Below are positions 63,590 through 64,000 of a DNA stretch of 64,000 nt, piece by piece. The translations under genes were made by a program, and so were the position numbers. The notes beneath the pieces were generated by a model that made no database searches, was not told the DNA's origin, and saw only the letters and a program-made list of their open reading frames with translations. Origin of the DNA: Candidatus Phosphoribacter baldrii (GTDB taxonomy: Bacteria; Actinomycetota; Actinomycetes; Actinomycetales; Dermatophilaceae); assembly GCA_016704565.1 (NCBI GenBank), contig JADIZV010000002.1:897692-961691 (forward strand). Direction: 5' to 3'. Every line of letters starts with the position of its first letter. The stretch's first letter is position 1.

Positions 63590-64000
63590 GATGCTGGGCG
63601 ACTACGTCATCGGTTCCCTCGTGCGCGACCCTGACGGCCAGGTGACGCTTGTTATCGATGTGGGCCTGCGCCGATCCGCCCCACGAGTGCTTGAGGCCCT
63701 GGGGCGGTTTCCCCGGTCTGCGCCGTCGCAGGTCACACGGATCGTCTCCGACCCACGCCCACGCCGACCATGCGGGGGCGGCAGCCGCCTTGTCCGACCG
63801 GACGGGTCGGATGTGGATCGGGCACCGGGCGGACGCGGTGCATTACACGTCAGGCGGGGAGGCCGCCCCGTGTGTCCGGTGTCGCGCGTGATGCTCCGGG
63901 CGACGGGTGTTCAGCTTGGCGGCTGCCACGGTCGGGGAAGAACTCGTCGACGGACAGCTGCTCGACGTGTCGCTGGTGGGCTGCGTGAGTCGTCCACACC
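63590..64000 (+). pseudogene. Second MBL-fold hydrolase, frameshifted and cut by the right edge
   Basis: RMLGDYVIGSLVRDPDGQVT and LVIDVGLRRSAPRVLEAL open the fold, then the metal motif THAHADHAGAAAALSDRTG in another frame near 63755-63815. Upstream sequence (about 63500-63590) probably holds the start, but the frame is lost. The end is outside the window. Confidence 0.6.

Overview
The window is GC-rich chromosomal DNA of an actinobacterium, most likely a Micrococcales member of the Intrasporangiaceae type. This is inferred from gene content and order: aceE-DUF3052-ahpE; the Nif3/zinc-ribbon/RNase H-phosphatase trio; ispG-GNAT; rimP-nusA-ylxR-infB-rbfA-truB-ribF; a CoaE-GrpB fusion near uvrB; a mycothiol-dependent isomerase. 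No database search was possible.

Layout. 1-5.7 kb: 5' part of aceE (minus), DUF3052, ahpE, tRNA-Val(TAC), nif3-like, zinc-ribbon, RNase H-phosphatase, YaaA. 5.7-9.3 kb: hisF, methyltransferase, ispG, GNAT. 9.4-14.1 kb: a frameshifted esterase, a secreted alpha-amylase, a MazEF-type toxin-antitoxin pair and a secreted repeat protein. 14.2-21.4 kb: proS, PfkB kinase, HAD phosphatase, TauE exporter, then a membrane flavin-transfer operon (ferric-reductase-like, FMN-binding, ApbE). 21.4-26.6 kb: DUF255, a small membrane protein, VOC, aminoglycoside-kinase-like and DUF4439 genes. 26.8-34.5 kb: the rimP-ribF translation operon. 34.5-45.7 kb: thioesterase-like, acyl-CoA ligase, B12-binding radical SAM, GNAT, DivIVA, NUDIX, FAD-linked oxidase, CoA-transferase, CoaE-GrpB, hydrolase. 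45.8-51.0 kb: uvrB and terC, separated by an IS1634-family element with a 257-bp target duplication that leaves both genes whole. 51.1-53.0 kb: MmcQ/YjbR (frameshifted), NlpC/P60, class A beta-lactamase-like. 53.0-62.0 kb: a lipid-type redox cluster (GMC oxidoreductase and aldehyde dehydrogenase, divergent from WS/DGAT acyltransferase, an AAR-like reductase with an unfamiliar N-terminal domain, an SDR and a hydrolase) around a perfect 10+10 bp palindrome. 62.0-64.0 kb: two MBL-fold hydrolases and a mycothiol-dependent isomerase, all broken by frameshifts.

The strongest unexplained signal is a dispersed octamer, GTATGCCG (reverse complement CGGCATAC). I count about 90 copies by eye, near equal in the two orientations, in every reading frame and between genes, where base composition predicts two or three. 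It is missing from the IS element and the toxin-antitoxin region, and it forms terminator-like inverted pairs after infB and at the proS stop. This resembles the DNA uptake sequences of Neisseria and Pasteurellaceae; I know of no such sequence described for actinobacteria.

Frameshifts are rare up to 51 kb (two genes) and then become steadily denser to the right end, many of them one-base indels in homopolymers while the protein sequence stays conserved. This looks more like falling sequence quality toward a contig end than gene decay.
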